Notes under the pieces: model-generated
What the model was told of the DNA's origin: nothing
What the model saw: only the letters and a program-made list of their open reading frames with translations
Database searches by the model: none
In this document: in pieces, positions 1-9,762 of the stretch
How positions within the stretch are numbered: the first letter of the stretch is position 1
How the letters are laid out: every line of letters begins with the position of its first letter
Position numbers and translations under genes: made by a program
NCBI GenBank assembly: GCA_029864405.1
Contig: JAOTTP010000001.1
Location: 1-64,000 of the forward strand
Direction: 5' to 3'
DNA from: Nitrospirota bacterium
Lineage (GTDB): Bacteria; Nitrospirota; Nitrospiria; Nitrospirales; UBA8639
DNA length: 64,000 nt

Positions 1-476
1 CGGCGGACCTTCTACAGAAGGCCCGTCAGCACTTATTCACCACAATTCATGCACGGACTCAGAACACCGGGTGACGGACTCCCCACTGACTCGGAGTTCA
101 GACTCATTTACGGATTGGAAAATACTGGCAACACCCTGCACATGCTCCATTTCCAGACACATCATGAGAATTGAGCCATGCTAAACCTTGACAACATTTT
201 TCACCTTCTCCTAGTATCCAAACCTATGAAAATCATCTATGTAGGTATCCTCCAACCCGGATACGAGGATTTCATTCAGAGAGGCATTCCTAACCCCAGG
301 CAATCCTTGACACCGGTTGTACGAGACAAGGCCATGGCCCCTTTCACAGTCTGTGTGAAAAGATCTCTACATACTGGCAGAGATCTCTTACGTATAAAGA
401 GATCAGATACACCCTTTTCACCATTCTTGCCATGTCTCTGATGCATCCATTCGTTCTTCGCTAGATAAAGAAACTG
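1..476. other. Gene-free stretch upstream of lon
   Basis: No convincing gene is seen. A small hairpin (CCTTC at 8-12, GAAGG at 17-21) may belong to the end of a gene outside the window. Three overlapping inverted repeats of the AGATCTCT/AGAGATCT type lie at 361-404 and could fold in two alternative ways (361-368 with 379-386, or 382-389 with 397-404). They fall in the probable lon leader. An 87-codon reading frame at 178-441 has no recognisable family and is not called. Confidence 0.5.
188..217 (+). promoter_or_regulatory. Possible sigma-70-type promoter for lon
   Basis: A perfect TTGACA (188-193) is followed after 18 nt by TAGTAT (212-217), which matches four of six positions of TATAAT. It points at lon and would give a leader of about 250 nt. 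A heat-shock sigma-32 promoter, often used by lon, was looked for but is not clear here. The call rests on motif match only. Confidence 0.35.
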
Positions 477-2951
477 ATGACTGAAGACTACCCGGACCTT
501 CCCACACCGTCCATTGAACAGATTCCAGAGGAATTACCACTTCTGCCTGTACGGGACATTGTCGTCTTTCCCTATATGGTGCTTCCGCTCTTTGTTGGGC
601 GTGAAATCTCGATTAAGGCCATTGAAGCCGCACTCTCCTCTAACCGCTTAATTTTTTTAACCACCCAAAAAAATCAAGACGTTGAAGTACCCGAGGCCCA
701 GGACCTCTATCAAATGGGAACAGTTGGGGTCATCATGCGCATGCTGAAACTGCCGGATGCCCGAATCAAAATACTCGTACAGGGCCTCACCAAAGCCCGC
801 ATTCAAGAATTCACCCAAACCGATCCATTTTTCTCTGCCCGCATTGAAACGTTCACCGAATCGGCCACAGCGCTTCCTTCACTAGAGAAGGAAGCGCTGG
901 TCCGTTCCACACGAGAGGCCTTGGAAAAAATTGTCGGCTTAGGCAAGGTGTTGATGCCGGATGTGCTCACCGTCATTGAAAATCTTGACGACCCTGGACG
1001 TCTGGCCGACATCATCTCGTCCAATCTCGGGCTCAACGTTGAGACCACTCAGGGAGTCCTCGAAATCGAAGATCCCCTTCTCCGCCTGAGGCGCGTCAAC
1101 GAGATCCTGGGAAACGAGCAAGACGTCTTGTCCATGCAACAGAAAATCCAAGCTGAAGCCAAGGGCGAAATGGATAAGACGCAACGAGAATATTTCCTTC
1201 GCGAACAACTCAAAGCAATCCAAAAAGAGTTGGGAGAACTCGATGACCGAGCAGAAGAAGTCGCCGAATTTCGCCAAAAGATTCAAGAAGCCAATATGTC
1301 GGACAAGGTCCTGAAGGAAGCGGAGAAACAACTGAAACGTCTGGAAAAAATGCACCAGGATACGGCCGAGGCCGGAACGATTCGAACGTACTTGGAATGG
1401 CTGGTTGAATTACCATGGAACCGTTATTCTGAGGATAATCTCGACATCCCCCAGGCAAGTCAGGTGCTGCACGAGGATCACTACGACCTAGAGCGGGTCA
1501 AGGAACGAATTCTGGAATATCTTGCCGTTCGCAAACTCAAACCGAAAATGAAAGGACCCATCTTGTGTTTTGTGGGCCCTCCTGGAGTCGGCAAAACGTC
1601 TTTAGGTAAATCGATCGCTCGTGCCATGGGACGGGAATTCGTTCGCATGAGTTTGGGCGGAACACGCGACGAAGCCGAAATTCGAGGACATCGCCGAACC
1701 TATGTCGGAGCATTGCCCGGAAGGATTGTCCAGGGAATCAAACAGGCAGGGACCAATAATCCCGTGTTCATGTTGGATGAAGTCGATAAGATCGGGACGG
1801 ATTTCCGCGGGGATCCGTCGGCGGCCTTGCTCGAGGTCCTCGATCCGGAACAGAATCATGCGTTTATCGATCACTATCTCGGAGTACCCGTTGACCTGAG
1901 TAAGGTGATGTTCATTACGACCGCAAATTTGACAGACCCCATTCTCTCCGCGTTACGGGACCGAATGGAGATCATTGAAATCCCAGGGTATTCGGAGGAA
2001 GAAAAGCTTGGCATTGCGCAACGCTACCTAATCCCCCGCCAGCTGGAAGAACACGGGATTACGGAGGAGCACTTAGACCTCACCGATTCGTGCCTGGGAC
2101 GCATCATCTCTCAATATACCAAGGAGGCCGGAGTTCGCAATCTGGAGCGCGAGCTGGCCAATGTGATGCGAAAAGTGGCAAAGCGCATTGCCGAAGGAAA
2201 GATTAAACGGTACCAGGTCACACCTCGAAACCTCCATCACTATCTAGGCGTTCCTAAATATGTACCGGATCAGGAACAGGAGAAAGATGAAGTCGGCGTG
2301 GCAACAGGACTGGCATGGACAGAAACCGGTGGGGATGTCCTGTACATTGAGGCCTCGGCCATCAAAGGGAAAGGTCAGTTGACCTTAACAGGGCATCTCG
2401 GCGACGTCATGAAAGAGTCCGCCCATGCGGCACTCACCTATATCCGCTCGCAAGCTAAATCATTGAGAATCAATCCTGACATCTTCGCAAAACAGGACAT
2501 CCACGTTCACGTTCCGGCCGGCGCGATTCCCAAAGACGGGCCTTCCGCAGGCATGACCATGGCCACAGCACTCGCGTCCTGTCTCAGTAACCAGCCTGTC
2601 AAACGAGACATCGCGATGACAGGGGAAGTCACACTTCGCGGCAGAATACTCGCCATTGGCGGATTAAAGGAAAAAGTATTAGCTGCCAAACGGGCCCACA
2701 TCACAACCATTCTTTTACCAAAAAGAAATCAAAAAGACCTCGATGATATTCCCAAACATTTACTGAGAGGGCTTCAGTTTATTTATGTCGAGAATATGTC
2801 GGAAGTTCTCAAAGTCGCGCTTCGTCTCAAGAATCGACACAAACTGAACTCGTCAATGACTCATGGACATAGCTCTCCTGACCGTCGAAAAAAAATTGCG
2901 GCGGCGGGCACCCGTATCCCCTTGCGACAAACCATCAGCAAGACACGCTGA
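477..2951 (+). CDS. lon: ATP-dependent protease Lon
   Basis: Cytoplasmic AAA+ serine protease that degrades misfolded and specific regulatory proteins. The 824 residues show the three Lon parts in order: N-terminal substrate-binding domain (about 20-220) with a coiled linker, AAA+ module with Walker A GPPGVGKT at 367-374 and Walker [11 protein letters not shown], and the C-terminal peptidase with catalytic Ser690 in PKDGPSAGM and Lys733 in GGLKEK. Length is typical, with a tail of about 35 basic residues beyond the peptidase. thiL follows after 9 nt, so co-transcription is likely. Identification is secure. Confidence 0.98.
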   Translation: MTEDYPDLPTPSIEQIPEELPLLPVRDIVVFPYMVLPLFVGREISIKAIEAALSSNRLIFLTTQKNQDVEVPEAQDLYQMGTVGVIMRMLKLPDARIKILVQGLTKARIQEFTQTDPFFSARIETFTESATALPSLEKEALVRSTREALEKIVGLGKVLMPDVLTVIENLDDPGRLADIISSNLGLNVETTQGVLEIEDPLLRLRRVNEILGNEQDVLSMQQKIQAEAKGEMDKTQREYFLREQLKAIQKELGELDDRAEEVAEFRQKIQEANMSDKVLKEAEKQLKRLEKMHQDTAEAGTIRTYLEWLVELPWNRYSEDNLDIPQASQVLHEDHYDLERVKERILEYLAVRKLKPKMKGPILCFVGPPGVGKTSLGKSIARAMGREFVRMSLGGTRDEAEIRGHRRTYVGALPGRIVQGIKQAGTNNPVFMLDEVDKIGTDFRGDPSAALLEVLDPEQNHAFIDHYLGVPVDLSKVMFITTANLTDPILSALRDRMEIIEIPGYSEEEKLGIAQRYLIPRQLEEHGITEEHLDLTDSCLGRIISQYTKEAGVRNLERELANVMRKVAKRIAEGKIKRYQVTPRNLHHYLGVPKYVPDQEQEKDEVGVATGLAWTETGGDVLYIEASAIKGKGQLTLTGHLGDVMKESAHAALTYIRSQAKSLRINPDIFAKQDIHVHVPAGAIPKDGPSAGMTMATALASCLSNQPVKRDIAMTGEVTLRGRILAIGGLKEKVLAAKRAHITTILLPKRNQKDLDDIPKHLLRGLQFIYVENMSEVLKVALRLKNRHKLNSSMTHGHSSPDRRKKIAAAGTRIPLRQTISKTR

Positions 2952-2960
2952 CTTTTTATC

Positions 2961-3998
2961 ATGTCCCCATCACGCCGCCAGGCGCTCGTGTCAGAAATAG
3001 GGGAATTCCAACTCATCCAGGCGCTCGCTGGTGGATTTTCTACACTAGGCCCTCGTCCTCTCATTGGCATGGGGGACGATGCCGCGATTCTGGCTAACCC
3101 GGCATCGGCCCATCTCGTGATTTCCACGGACCTCCTCGTTGAAGACATCCATTTCTCAAAACATACCTCATCATTTTATGACATTGGCTACAAGGCAGCC
3201 GTGGCCAATCTCAGCGATATTGCCGCAATGGGAGCCACTCCGACGTACATCCTTGTGGCCGTGGCCCTTCCCTCTCATATGAAATTTGGAGACTGGAAGG
3301 ACATGTATCGTGGGCTTTCCGTTCCTTGCAAAGCGCATGGAGTTCAACTGGTGGGTGGGGATACTTCGGCATCACGTTCCTCTCTGTTTCTGGCAATCAC
3401 CATTCTGGGAGAGGTTGAACCCGGTCATGCGTTAACGCGGGGTGGGGCTGAAGAAGGAGATATCATCTACGTCAGTGGCTCATTGGGTAACTCAGCTGCA
3501 GGGTTGGCGTGCCTGACACATCAACCCTCATGCGGAAAGGTATCGACCTTGCGGCAACCCATGAAGTTTTTGGTGAATCGCCATCTCCGGCCCACCCCTC
3601 GTATTGCACTAGGACGATTGCTGTCTTCTCGCCGTTTGGCTTCCGCCGCCTTGGACCTGTCTGATGGTCTTTCAGGAGACATCGCACATCTGTGCCAGCA
3701 AAGCCGAGTCGGTGCCCTCATTCTGGAAGCCAGCCTACCTATGTCCCCTCATCTCCTCACGTATACTTCACAGGTGAATGTGGATCCTCTACCCTGGGCT
3801 CTGCACGGAGGCGAAGAGTATGAGTTAGTGTTTACGGTGTCTCCCAAAAAACAACACCGCCTGGAATTAGCCGTCAAACAACTACAAGTTTCTGTGACCG
3901 CCATTGGGGTCATTACTTCCCGTCGTTCCGGACTTCAAATAACTCATCAAGACGGCCGGACTCAAAAACTCGTGCCTCAAAGTTATGTGCATTTTTAG
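2961..3998 (+). CDS. thiL: Thiamine-monophosphate kinase
   Basis: Phosphorylates thiamine monophosphate to thiamine diphosphate with ATP, the last step of cofactor synthesis. The 345 residues show PurM/ThiL-type signatures: an N-terminal GEFQLI segment, the metal/ATP motif GMGDDAAIL, STDLLVEDIHF, then GGDTSAS and the C-terminal HGGEEYELVF. Length is normal. It begins 9 nt after lon; no strong ribosome site is seen, so coupling to lon is likely. Its product is the cofactor of the two thiamine-dependent enzyme pairs encoded at 32-40 kb, though no regulatory link is visible. Confidence 0.95.
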   Translation: MSPSRRQALVSEIGEFQLIQALAGGFSTLGPRPLIGMGDDAAILANPASAHLVISTDLLVEDIHFSKHTSSFYDIGYKAAVANLSDIAAMGATPTYILVAVALPSHMKFGDWKDMYRGLSVPCKAHGVQLVGGDTSASRSSLFLAITILGEVEPGHALTRGGAEEGDIIYVSGSLGNSAAGLACLTHQPSCGKVSTLRQPMKFLVNRHLRPTPRIALGRLLSSRRLASAALDLSDGLSGDIAHLCQQSRVGALILEASLPMSPHLLTYTSQVNVDPLPWALHGGEEYELVFTVSPKKQHRLELAVKQLQVSVTAIGVITSRRSGLQITHQDGRTQKLVPQSYVHF

Positions 3999-4025
3999 GA
4001 TTAACAGAAAACGAGCGTCCTGGCC

Positions 4026-4475
4026 ATGCTGACTCTTGAGTCCGTCCGACAACAACTGGCTCACGTCTTACACCTTAAAGAGACTCCTCACCGCACCGCC
4101 TTGGCCTTTGCCATTGGCGTGTTTATCGCGTTCGCGCCACATTATTTGTTCCACACGGCCAGCGTGGTGTTCTGCGCCTGGGCATTTCGGCTGAATTATT
4201 TGGCTCTCTTTGTTGGGTCATTCATCAATAATCCCTGGACCCTCGCGCCAATTTTAGCCGCCAGTCTCTATACCGGATTGCTGTTAGGAGGTGAATCCCT
4301 ATCAATCGAGATTGAATGGGATCATTTGACGATGGACACGATGTTTGACATTCTTTCCCCCTATCTCATTCCCTTTGTCGTGGGGGCCTGTACCCTGGCG
4401 ATTATCGGATCGTTGATCGCCTATCCCATCATGCGCTGGGCCATCACTCGATACCGGGGACTCAAACACTCCTAA
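4026..4475 (+). CDS. DUF2062 family membrane protein
   Basis: Small inner-membrane protein of 149 residues. It fits the DUF2062 family: an N-terminal segment with HRTALAFAIGVFIAF, a PHYLFHT turn, the FINNPWT motif and a C-terminal hydrophobic hairpin. Three to four membrane segments are visible (about 27-47, 50-75, 78-98 and 118-140). Family members occur near lipid A and glycosyltransferase genes, but no biochemical role is established. It lies 27 nt after thiL in the same run of + strand genes. The family call is good; function is unknown. Confidence 0.8.
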   Translation: MLTLESVRQQLAHVLHLKETPHRTALAFAIGVFIAFAPHYLFHTASVVFCAWAFRLNYLALFVGSFINNPWTLAPILAASLYTGLLLGGESLSIEIEWDHLTMDTMFDILSPYLIPFVVGACTLAIIGSLIAYPIMRWAITRYRGLKHS

Positions 4476-4599
4476 CGGAATGGGACATACGGTGCAGAAA
4501 CAAAGCCGAGACAGGAGAACTTCTCACGCCATGTTGCTTGATGAAACCCAGTACTCCCCCACAGGTTACGGAGTGGAATCAGGGAGAGCCTCTTAGACC

Positions 4600-6015
4600 A
4601 TGCCCTCAGCAGAACCACTCGCATCACCGTTTGACGGCGTCTCGCTTCTTGCCGACCCTATCCACGGCTATATTTCCCTCACCGTTCCCTATCCACAACC
4701 ACATTCTACCGAACAAACCGAAAAGGATTTAATTGATTCTCCCTGGGTTCAACGCCTTCGGTATATTCTTCAACTTCAGAGTGCACATTGGGTCTATCCG
4801 GGCGCCGAGCATACCCGCTTCCAGCATTCCCTTGGAACCATGCACCTGGCCGGTCGGTTTATGGCTCGACTCTATCCTTCGCTTTGCCAAACCGTCCCCG
4901 ACGTACCATCGTGTCATTTTCTGGAAGAATTTATTCGCATAACGGCCTTGCTACATGATATTGGACATGGACCATTCTGCCATTTTTTTGACCATCATTT
5001 CCTGCAGCAATTTAATCTGACGCATGAAGTGCTCGGCCAACACATTATTCGTGACCATTTGGCTCCAATCATCAAAAAGATCCGCCGGAGCCCTTCGGGG
5101 TCTTTTGCTCCAGGAGAATATCTGGATCCGGATCACATCGCCTTCCTCATTCTCAAGGATCCTCACAAATCGACGAAGGGCTTGCCACCATGGGTCGTCG
5201 CCTTACAACCCCTTCTTGGCGGAATCTATACCCCAGACAATTGCGATTACGTCCTCAGGGATTCCTATATGTGCGGGGTCGCCATTGGCCCGGTGGATAT
5301 TGAACGACTCCTTCATTACACCTTCTTTTCCTCACATGGACTCACGATCCACCAATCAGGACTTCCGGCGTTGCAAATGTTTTTACACGCGCGACTCTAT
5401 CTCTATGCCAATGTCTACTACCATCGCACCACACGGGCGATCGACATTCATCTCCAAGAAATTTTTCAACCCACAATGGAGATCCTGTGCAAAAAAAACC
5501 CTCTCCAATCCTTAGGCCAATACCTGCACTTAACGGATTGGCATGTCATCGAAACAGTTCGTTCCTGGAAGCACGCGCGCTCCATGCACAAACGCCAACT
5601 GGGAAAGGAATGGAACCAAATTATTGGAAGACACGTAAAGTGGAAAACGGCATTCAGCACCCTGCTCCCCATCATTCAGCCGGCATCATCATCCTTTCAA
5701 CCTCAGGTATTTCTAAGCCGGATGCGTGGACTGTTACCTCCCAAATATCGTCGCCAAGATATTCGAGTGGACTTTGCCCATAAAGATCCTCGCCCCATCA
5801 ATTTGCTCAACATGGGGAACTTTCAAATATTTGTCTGGAACCCGGCCAAAGGCACGGTCGAAAAGGATAGCCTTCAGAAATATCTCCAGTATCTTCCCGC
5901 TCGCATGATCACCTTGCGAGTGTTCAGCCAGGATCATTCCATCGACGAGATTCTCGCCAAAGCAGCCGAGGAAACCCTGCGACGTCACTGGCCAACCTTA
6001 ATACAACCATCCTAA
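4600..6015 (+). CDS. HD-domain phosphohydrolase
   Basis: Metal-dependent phosphohydrolase of the HD superfamily, 471 residues, cytoplasmic. The N-terminus has DPIHGYISL, followed by QRLRYILQLQ and the HTRFQHSLG motif (about 71-79), then LLHDIGHGPFCH with the HD pair at 119-120. This arrangement matches the dGTPase-like/SAMHD1-like branch, which hydrolyses deoxynucleoside triphosphates or related nucleotides; the true substrate cannot be read from sequence. The C-terminal half is poorly conserved. It is the last + strand gene, converging on the lipoprotein gene at 6082. The start has only a distant GGGAG, so a slightly different start is possible. Confidence 0.85.
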   Translation: MPSAEPLASPFDGVSLLADPIHGYISLTVPYPQPHSTEQTEKDLIDSPWVQRLRYILQLQSAHWVYPGAEHTRFQHSLGTMHLAGRFMARLYPSLCQTVPDVPSCHFLEEFIRITALLHDIGHGPFCHFFDHHFLQQFNLTHEVLGQHIIRDHLAPIIKKIRRSPSGSFAPGEYLDPDHIAFLILKDPHKSTKGLPPWVVALQPLLGGIYTPDNCDYVLRDSYMCGVAIGPVDIERLLHYTFFSSHGLTIHQSGLPALQMFLHARLYLYANVYYHRTTRAIDIHLQEIFQPTMEILCKKNPLQSLGQYLHLTDWHVIETVRSWKHARSMHKRQLGKEWNQIIGRHVKWKTAFSTLLPIIQPASSSFQPQVFLSRMRGLLPPKYRRQDIRVDFAHKDPRPINLLNMGNFQIFVWNPAKGTVEKDSLQKYLQYLPARMITLRVFSQDHSIDEILAKAAEETLRRHWPTLIQPS

Positions 6016-6081
6016 GTGCCAACAACCCGGAAAAGTCCCTCCACATGTGAATCCCTTGGAACGATAATACCGACTGCCAGT

Positions 6082-7767
6082 TTAGTGAGAGCGACTGCCC
6101 AGGTGGAGGGCATAAATGTCTTTCACCAGCGTGAGTTGCACACGAAAGGTTTTGAGGAACCCTGAGGGAGGGAGGACAGCCTGACCGGAATCCTGACATT
6201 CCACACAGAACCCCAATACCTTTAATTGAAGATCTTGCAAGCTTTGCAAAAAAAGTGGATCCTCAGGCCAATGCTGAAACTGGATTTGCTGAATTTTTCC
6301 ATCCTGCACATGGACGACACCCACCGCCGTCCGTTTATTGCCTGGCAGATACCCACGTACTGGAAGCCCTTCAGTTATCGAAGGGGTCCAATTCAATTTG
6401 ATCAGATTTCCTAAATCCTGAAGAAGAACATCTTCCCGATCAACTTGTCGGGAAATCTCGTTTCCCTCTTCTTTGGACTCTCCGATGGGCTCGAGCATGA
6501 CAAGGACTTGCTCATCTGGCACAGGGACCACCACGGCATCAAATGTCACATGGTGCCCTTCCCGCTCGACCCAATCAACCGGAAATTGCACGAAACCGGT
6601 GATGAACGGGTTCGGCCACATGGGCACGGATACCCCTTGAGGATCTCGCATGAAAATTCTACGTTCCGTCCGCCATGTCCAATGGGAAAAAACAGCAAGT
6701 ACATCTCCTTGCTCATTACGCGCACGGATAAATACACGCCGTGGCTTCCGGAAATGCTCAGTAAATAATGACTGTGCTCCAGAACCCGCATCTAGGGTCG
6801 TCCGAAATCCATCGGAATCTACATATCCCCCAGAATCGGTTCCTGTCTTCTGCGCTTGTTTGAAAATATCGGCAAGCCGGTGAGGAGAGAAAAACAGTGA
6901 AATAGGAATAGCCATGACCGGCACAGAACTCGTGGGATCATTCGGAAAGTGCCAAACCTGGTACAGGGGCTGCCCTATTTCAGATACCCAACCCTCATGC
7001 CAAATCGTTTCTGCTAACCGATACGCCTCCCTTCGCTGATGAGTAAGCTTCTCCAATGATAGGAGGGCATCGATTTGATGCACCGAATGAGAATGAACTG
7101 ATCCAGAGGACGGCACGTATCGCCTTTCCTGGTCAATCTCAAGATGCTGACTGGAGGACGGCTGCGAGTTTTCCGCCCTCTGATCTGACATTGACTGGGT
7201 ATCCACATTGAGAGAAGGGTCAAACACACCAATGACCTGAGTCACAAGGTCTTGTTCCAAACCGGGGATATCCGACCCTGCACCCTTGGCGTTGACTGCC
7301 CCCACGACCACCCCCGTCTCCACGTCGACAATCTGCAGATCTACGGCAAGCGTCTCCTGCTGTGCATAGATTCTCCCTTGGATGAGATACCGTACCCCTT
7401 TTAACCGTCCAAGACCGACAGGATTGTCACTCGAGGAATACCCTCGCTGTTGCAACCATTGTTCCCGTAAGACCGAGCCCAGCGCATCTCGAGATACCAC
7501 CTCAAGTTGTGGCCATTGCGCTAAATCACTGACCAGCATTTCCTGTAGTCCCCGACGTAACCAATTAAGTTGGGGATGCCGGTTCATATTCTCAAAGGGC
7601 AGGATAGCAACACTATAGGGTCGATCAAGAACATGCGGGTGTGGAGAGGAAATAGACGATGAAGATAACGAATGGGGAGGAAGGCCAACGTCAGGAGGTC
7701 CCTGACATCCTGCCACGATCACAAGACAGGACACCAGACACCAGGAAATTCCCGGGCCCCTACTCAA
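6082..7767 (-). CDS. CsgG/FlgO-like lipoprotein
   Basis: Predicted outer-membrane lipoprotein of about 561 residues. From the TTG start a hydrophobic signal ends in VIVAGC, with lipidated Cys21. A CsgG/FlgO/TolB-N-like domain follows (SVAILPFENMN, RRGLQEMLVSDL, EVVSRDAL, GVRYLIQGRI). The remaining about 350 residues are not recognised. In Vibrio, FlgO is a flagellar outer-membrane protein, and the position downstream of fliC-fliST fits a flagellar role, but curli-type export or general envelope function are alternatives. The frame stays open to an ATG at 7932, which would overlap the PilZ gene by 170 bp; the TTG at 7767, overlapping its stop by 8 nt and giving a normal signal peptide, is preferred. 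Confidence 0.7.
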   Translation of the reverse strand: MSRGPGISWCLVSCLVIVAGCQGPPDVGLPPHSLSSSSISSPHPHVLDRPYSVAILPFENMNRHPQLNWLRRGLQEMLVSDLAQWPQLEVVSRDALGSVLREQWLQQRGYSSSDNPVGLGRLKGVRYLIQGRIYAQQETLAVDLQIVDVETGVVVGAVNAKGAGSDIPGLEQDLVTQVIGVFDPSLNVDTQSMSDQRAENSQPSSSQHLEIDQERRYVPSSGSVHSHSVHQIDALLSLEKLTHQRREAYRLAETIWHEGWVSEIGQPLYQVWHFPNDPTSSVPVMAIPISLFFSPHRLADIFKQAQKTGTDSGGYVDSDGFRTTLDAGSGAQSLFTEHFRKPRRVFIRARNEQGDVLAVFSHWTWRTERRIFMRDPQGVSVPMWPNPFITGFVQFPVDWVEREGHHVTFDAVVVPVPDEQVLVMLEPIGESKEEGNEISRQVDREDVLLQDLGNLIKLNWTPSITEGLPVRGYLPGNKRTAVGVVHVQDGKIQQIQFQHWPEDPLFLQSLQDLQLKVLGFCVECQDSGQAVLPPSGFLKTFRVQLTLVKDIYALHLGSRSH

Positions 7768-8365
7768 GAACGGAATCGACAGGTTGCTTGAGGCGAAGGC
7801 GTTGCATCGTGGCTTGAGACCGAAGTGTGTGTCGAATAATCGCTTCGCGATCATCAGAAGAAATTTGGGTAAACTCCACCGCAATCTCAAATCCCCGCTC
7901 TTTGCCTTTTCGTTTGGCATCAACTCTGACAATTTTTCCGACGGCCTGGATCGGGATAAATGGGCGCAAAATGAGGCGTAAGACGAGAAAAGAATCTAGG
8001 GGGTATGGGTCTTCAGCAAAAAACTTGATTCCGGATCCGCTTAAGCTCACTTTCGTAAATTCTGGAATAGCCCCCTTGAGATTTTTGTCTTTTCCCAATG
8101 TCCGGAGGATCGATGTCAACATCCAGTCAATACGCGTAACCATCTGTAGGAGCAAAGGATCACGGATGGTCAGATCCTTTTCATCCACCATGGCCTTCAC
8201 TAAATCCGGCGAGACCGCCAACTCATCCCATTGCCACTGGCTGAACTCGGCCCCATCAAGATCAATCGCTTCATAAGAGAAGGCAAGAGGTATTTCAACC
8301 CACAGACATACGGGCACATCCACACGGCAATCTTGACGGCGTTCCTCAGAAGCCACGATATCCAT
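7760..8365 (-). CDS. PilZ-domain protein
   Basis: Cytoplasmic protein of 201 residues. The C-terminal half has the PilZ beta-barrel pattern with SLSGSGIKFF in place of (D/N)xSxxG and a following hydrophobic strand (DSFLVLRLIL). An ERRQDCR arginine cluster stands at the very N-terminus, about 100 residues earlier than usual, so c-di-GMP binding is plausible but not certain. The helical insert in between is unassigned. An AAAGG lies 6-7 nt before the ATG. Its stop overlaps the lipoprotein gene. A REC-GGDEF diguanylate cyclase at 43974 is a possible source of ligand. Confidence 0.72.
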   Translation of the reverse strand: MDIVASEERRQDCRVDVPVCLWVEIPLAFSYEAIDLDGAEFSQWQWDELAVSPDLVKAMVDEKDLTIRDPLLLQMVTRIDWMLTSILRTLGKDKNLKGAIPEFTKVSLSGSGIKFFAEDPYPLDSFLVLRLILRPFIPIQAVGKIVRVDAKRKGKERGFEIAVEFTQISSDDREAIIRHTLRSQATMQRLRLKQPVDSVLE

Positions 8366-8451
8366 ATGATACCTTTACAACGTGAGCCATCCCATCACAC
8401 ATGGTCCAGATAATAGCAACATTGAAAATTCCCCAGGAAAGTGTTCTCATG

Positions 8452-8706
8452 CTAGGAGTTCCTCGCGGCGTGAAGACTGCGAATTTCCACAAGAATATCC
8501 CTGGCTTGTTCGGCAGCCCCGTGAATTTTTTCCAATTGTCGCTTCAGCTGGTCATCTTCGCACCGACGTAACGCTAACTCGGAAAATACCACAATGGGTA
8601 ACAATTTATTGGAGAGAGAATGCAATAGTTTCCCATTTTGTACAGAATCCTCTGGCAAGCCAGACAAAGAAGCGTTTGGGGATGATACTGATTGACGAGT
8701 CATCAT
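8452..8706 (-). CDS. Stand-alone histidine-kinase dimerisation hairpin protein
   Basis: Only 84 residues. After a Ser-rich start it carries LLHSLSNKLLPIVVFSELAL and a second helix (QLEKIHGAAEQARDILVEIR). This is the two-helix DHp pattern of sensor kinases, with the His where HDxNN kinases are phosphorylated. No ATPase domain follows; the frame ends normally. It could be a histidine phosphotransfer or dimerisation adaptor, or a relic. AAGGAA lies 6 nt before the first of two ATGs. It sits 86 nt upstream of the PilZ gene, in the same direction. Confidence 0.55.
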   Translation of the reverse strand: MMTRQSVSSPNASLSGLPEDSVQNGKLLHSLSNKLLPIVVFSELALRRCEDDQLKRQLEKIHGAAEQARDILVEIRSLHAARNS

Positions 8707-9026
8707 GTCGTTCCTTCAAACGTGGGCGTAAACAACCAGCCACGCCATCCTCTAAAAAAGGAGATCACATCCTCGATGGATGAATCTCGCAATTGTCATA
8801 CCTTGACGACCGATCTTCCTTTTCGGATATTTTTCCACAGAAATGTACGGTATGGGGAAGCATGGGTAAAACCTCTAACCGATATCAGAAGAACATTGAC
8901 TCTGTTCGTCAAATTTGTGACGGGGAGTTGTCAGCATATCAGGTACTTTTCCTGAGCCTATGGCCTTTGGATAAACCCGCATGGCACAAAGGAAAGAGAA
9001 ATCTCCTCAAGCATACACCCCAGGAT
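8707..9026. other. Gene-free stretch between fliT and the DHp-hairpin gene
   Basis: No gene is supported. An 87-codon + strand frame (8692-8955) lies opposite all neighbours and matches no family. The stretch probably holds the promoter for the 8706-6082 genes, but no clear sigma-70, sigma-54 or sigma-28 element was found. A 5-bp hairpin (CATCC/GGATG near 8768) is too weak to call. Confidence 0.4.
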
Positions 9027-9341
9027 TCAGATCGTCAGAAGATGTCGAACCGGAGTCGTCGAGCTTTCTCCCCACTGTTGTTTAAGAACCGCCATTTTGC
9101 GTCGTTGATCCTGAATATCAACCAGATGTTGCTTGATCGCCGCTTGGGCTTCTTGAACTCGGGTGATCAGCCACTGATCAGATTCCACAAGGGATTGGAT
9201 GGCTTTCAAAGAAAGAGATTGTGGTGGTTCCTGCGACATGCGCTGATCATAGAGAGCAATGACCTGATCCCATTGACCATGTCGGGCTGCCTCTATGGCA
9301 TCTTGGGTAAGTTGTTCTAAAGAACATTTAGCATCAGACAT
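9027..9341 (-). CDS. fliT: FliT-like flagellar export chaperone
   Basis: Short helical protein of 104 residues with long amphipathic helices (LTQDAIEAARHGQWDQVIALYDQR; IKQHLVDIQDQRRKMAVLKQQW), as expected for FliT. In enteric bacteria FliT binds the filament cap FliD and holds it for export. FliT sequences are weakly conserved, so the call rests mainly on size, helix pattern and position directly behind fliD-fliS. The gap to fliS is 13 nt. A longer + strand frame over the same bases is rejected. Confidence 0.65.
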   Translation of the reverse strand: MSDAKCSLEQLTQDAIEAARHGQWDQVIALYDQRMSQEPPQSLSLKAIQSLVESDQWLITRVQEAQAAIKQHLVDIQDQRRKMAVLKQQWGESSTTPVRHLLTI

Positions 9342-9354
9342 AGGGCAACGGTGG

Positions 9355-9747
9355 TTATAACCCGACCGCCTGAGGCTTGGTACCTTGAACAGCCAAATCC
9401 AGCCAGGCTTCTCGAATAAGAGACAGACACCGGATTGGGCCTTCTAAGCGACGGGGTTCGTTTTTCAGATTGGCTTGAGTCAACTCAAATTGAATGTATT
9501 CATACATACGGCGTAAATCTTGTGCGATCCCCCCGCCTTCCTCCATATTGAGGGAGGCCGATAATTCCCCAATCACTCGAAGGGCACGATCGAGAAATCG
9601 AGCCTTATCCTGATAATTCAATGTGGACATACCCTCTTGCGCTAATTTCATAGAAGAAATAGCCCCATCATATAACAAAACAATCACTTGAACAGAAGAC
9701 GCAGTTTGGATTTGCGTGTTTGCATACGACTGAGCACCAACCATCAT
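9355..9747 (-). CDS. fliS: Flagellin export chaperone FliS
   Basis: Cytoplasmic four-helix chaperone of 130 residues that binds the C-terminal tail of flagellin and prevents premature polymerisation. The family pattern is clear: AQSYANTQIQTAS at the N-terminus, VQVIVLLYDGAI, the LDRALRVIGELSASLNMEEGG block and RRMYEYIQFELTQANL. It lies 15 nt downstream of fliD and is followed by fliT, the usual order. In Bacillus, FliS also feeds into the FliW-CsrA-flagellin circuit; fliW and csrA are in this locus. Confidence 0.95.
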   Translation of the reverse strand: MMVGAQSYANTQIQTASSVQVIVLLYDGAISSMKLAQEGMSTLNYQDKARFLDRALRVIGELSASLNMEEGGGIAQDLRRMYEYIQFELTQANLKNEPRRLEGPIRCLSLIREAWLDLAVQGTKPQAVGL

Positions 9748-9762
9748 ACAAGCATCCTCTCT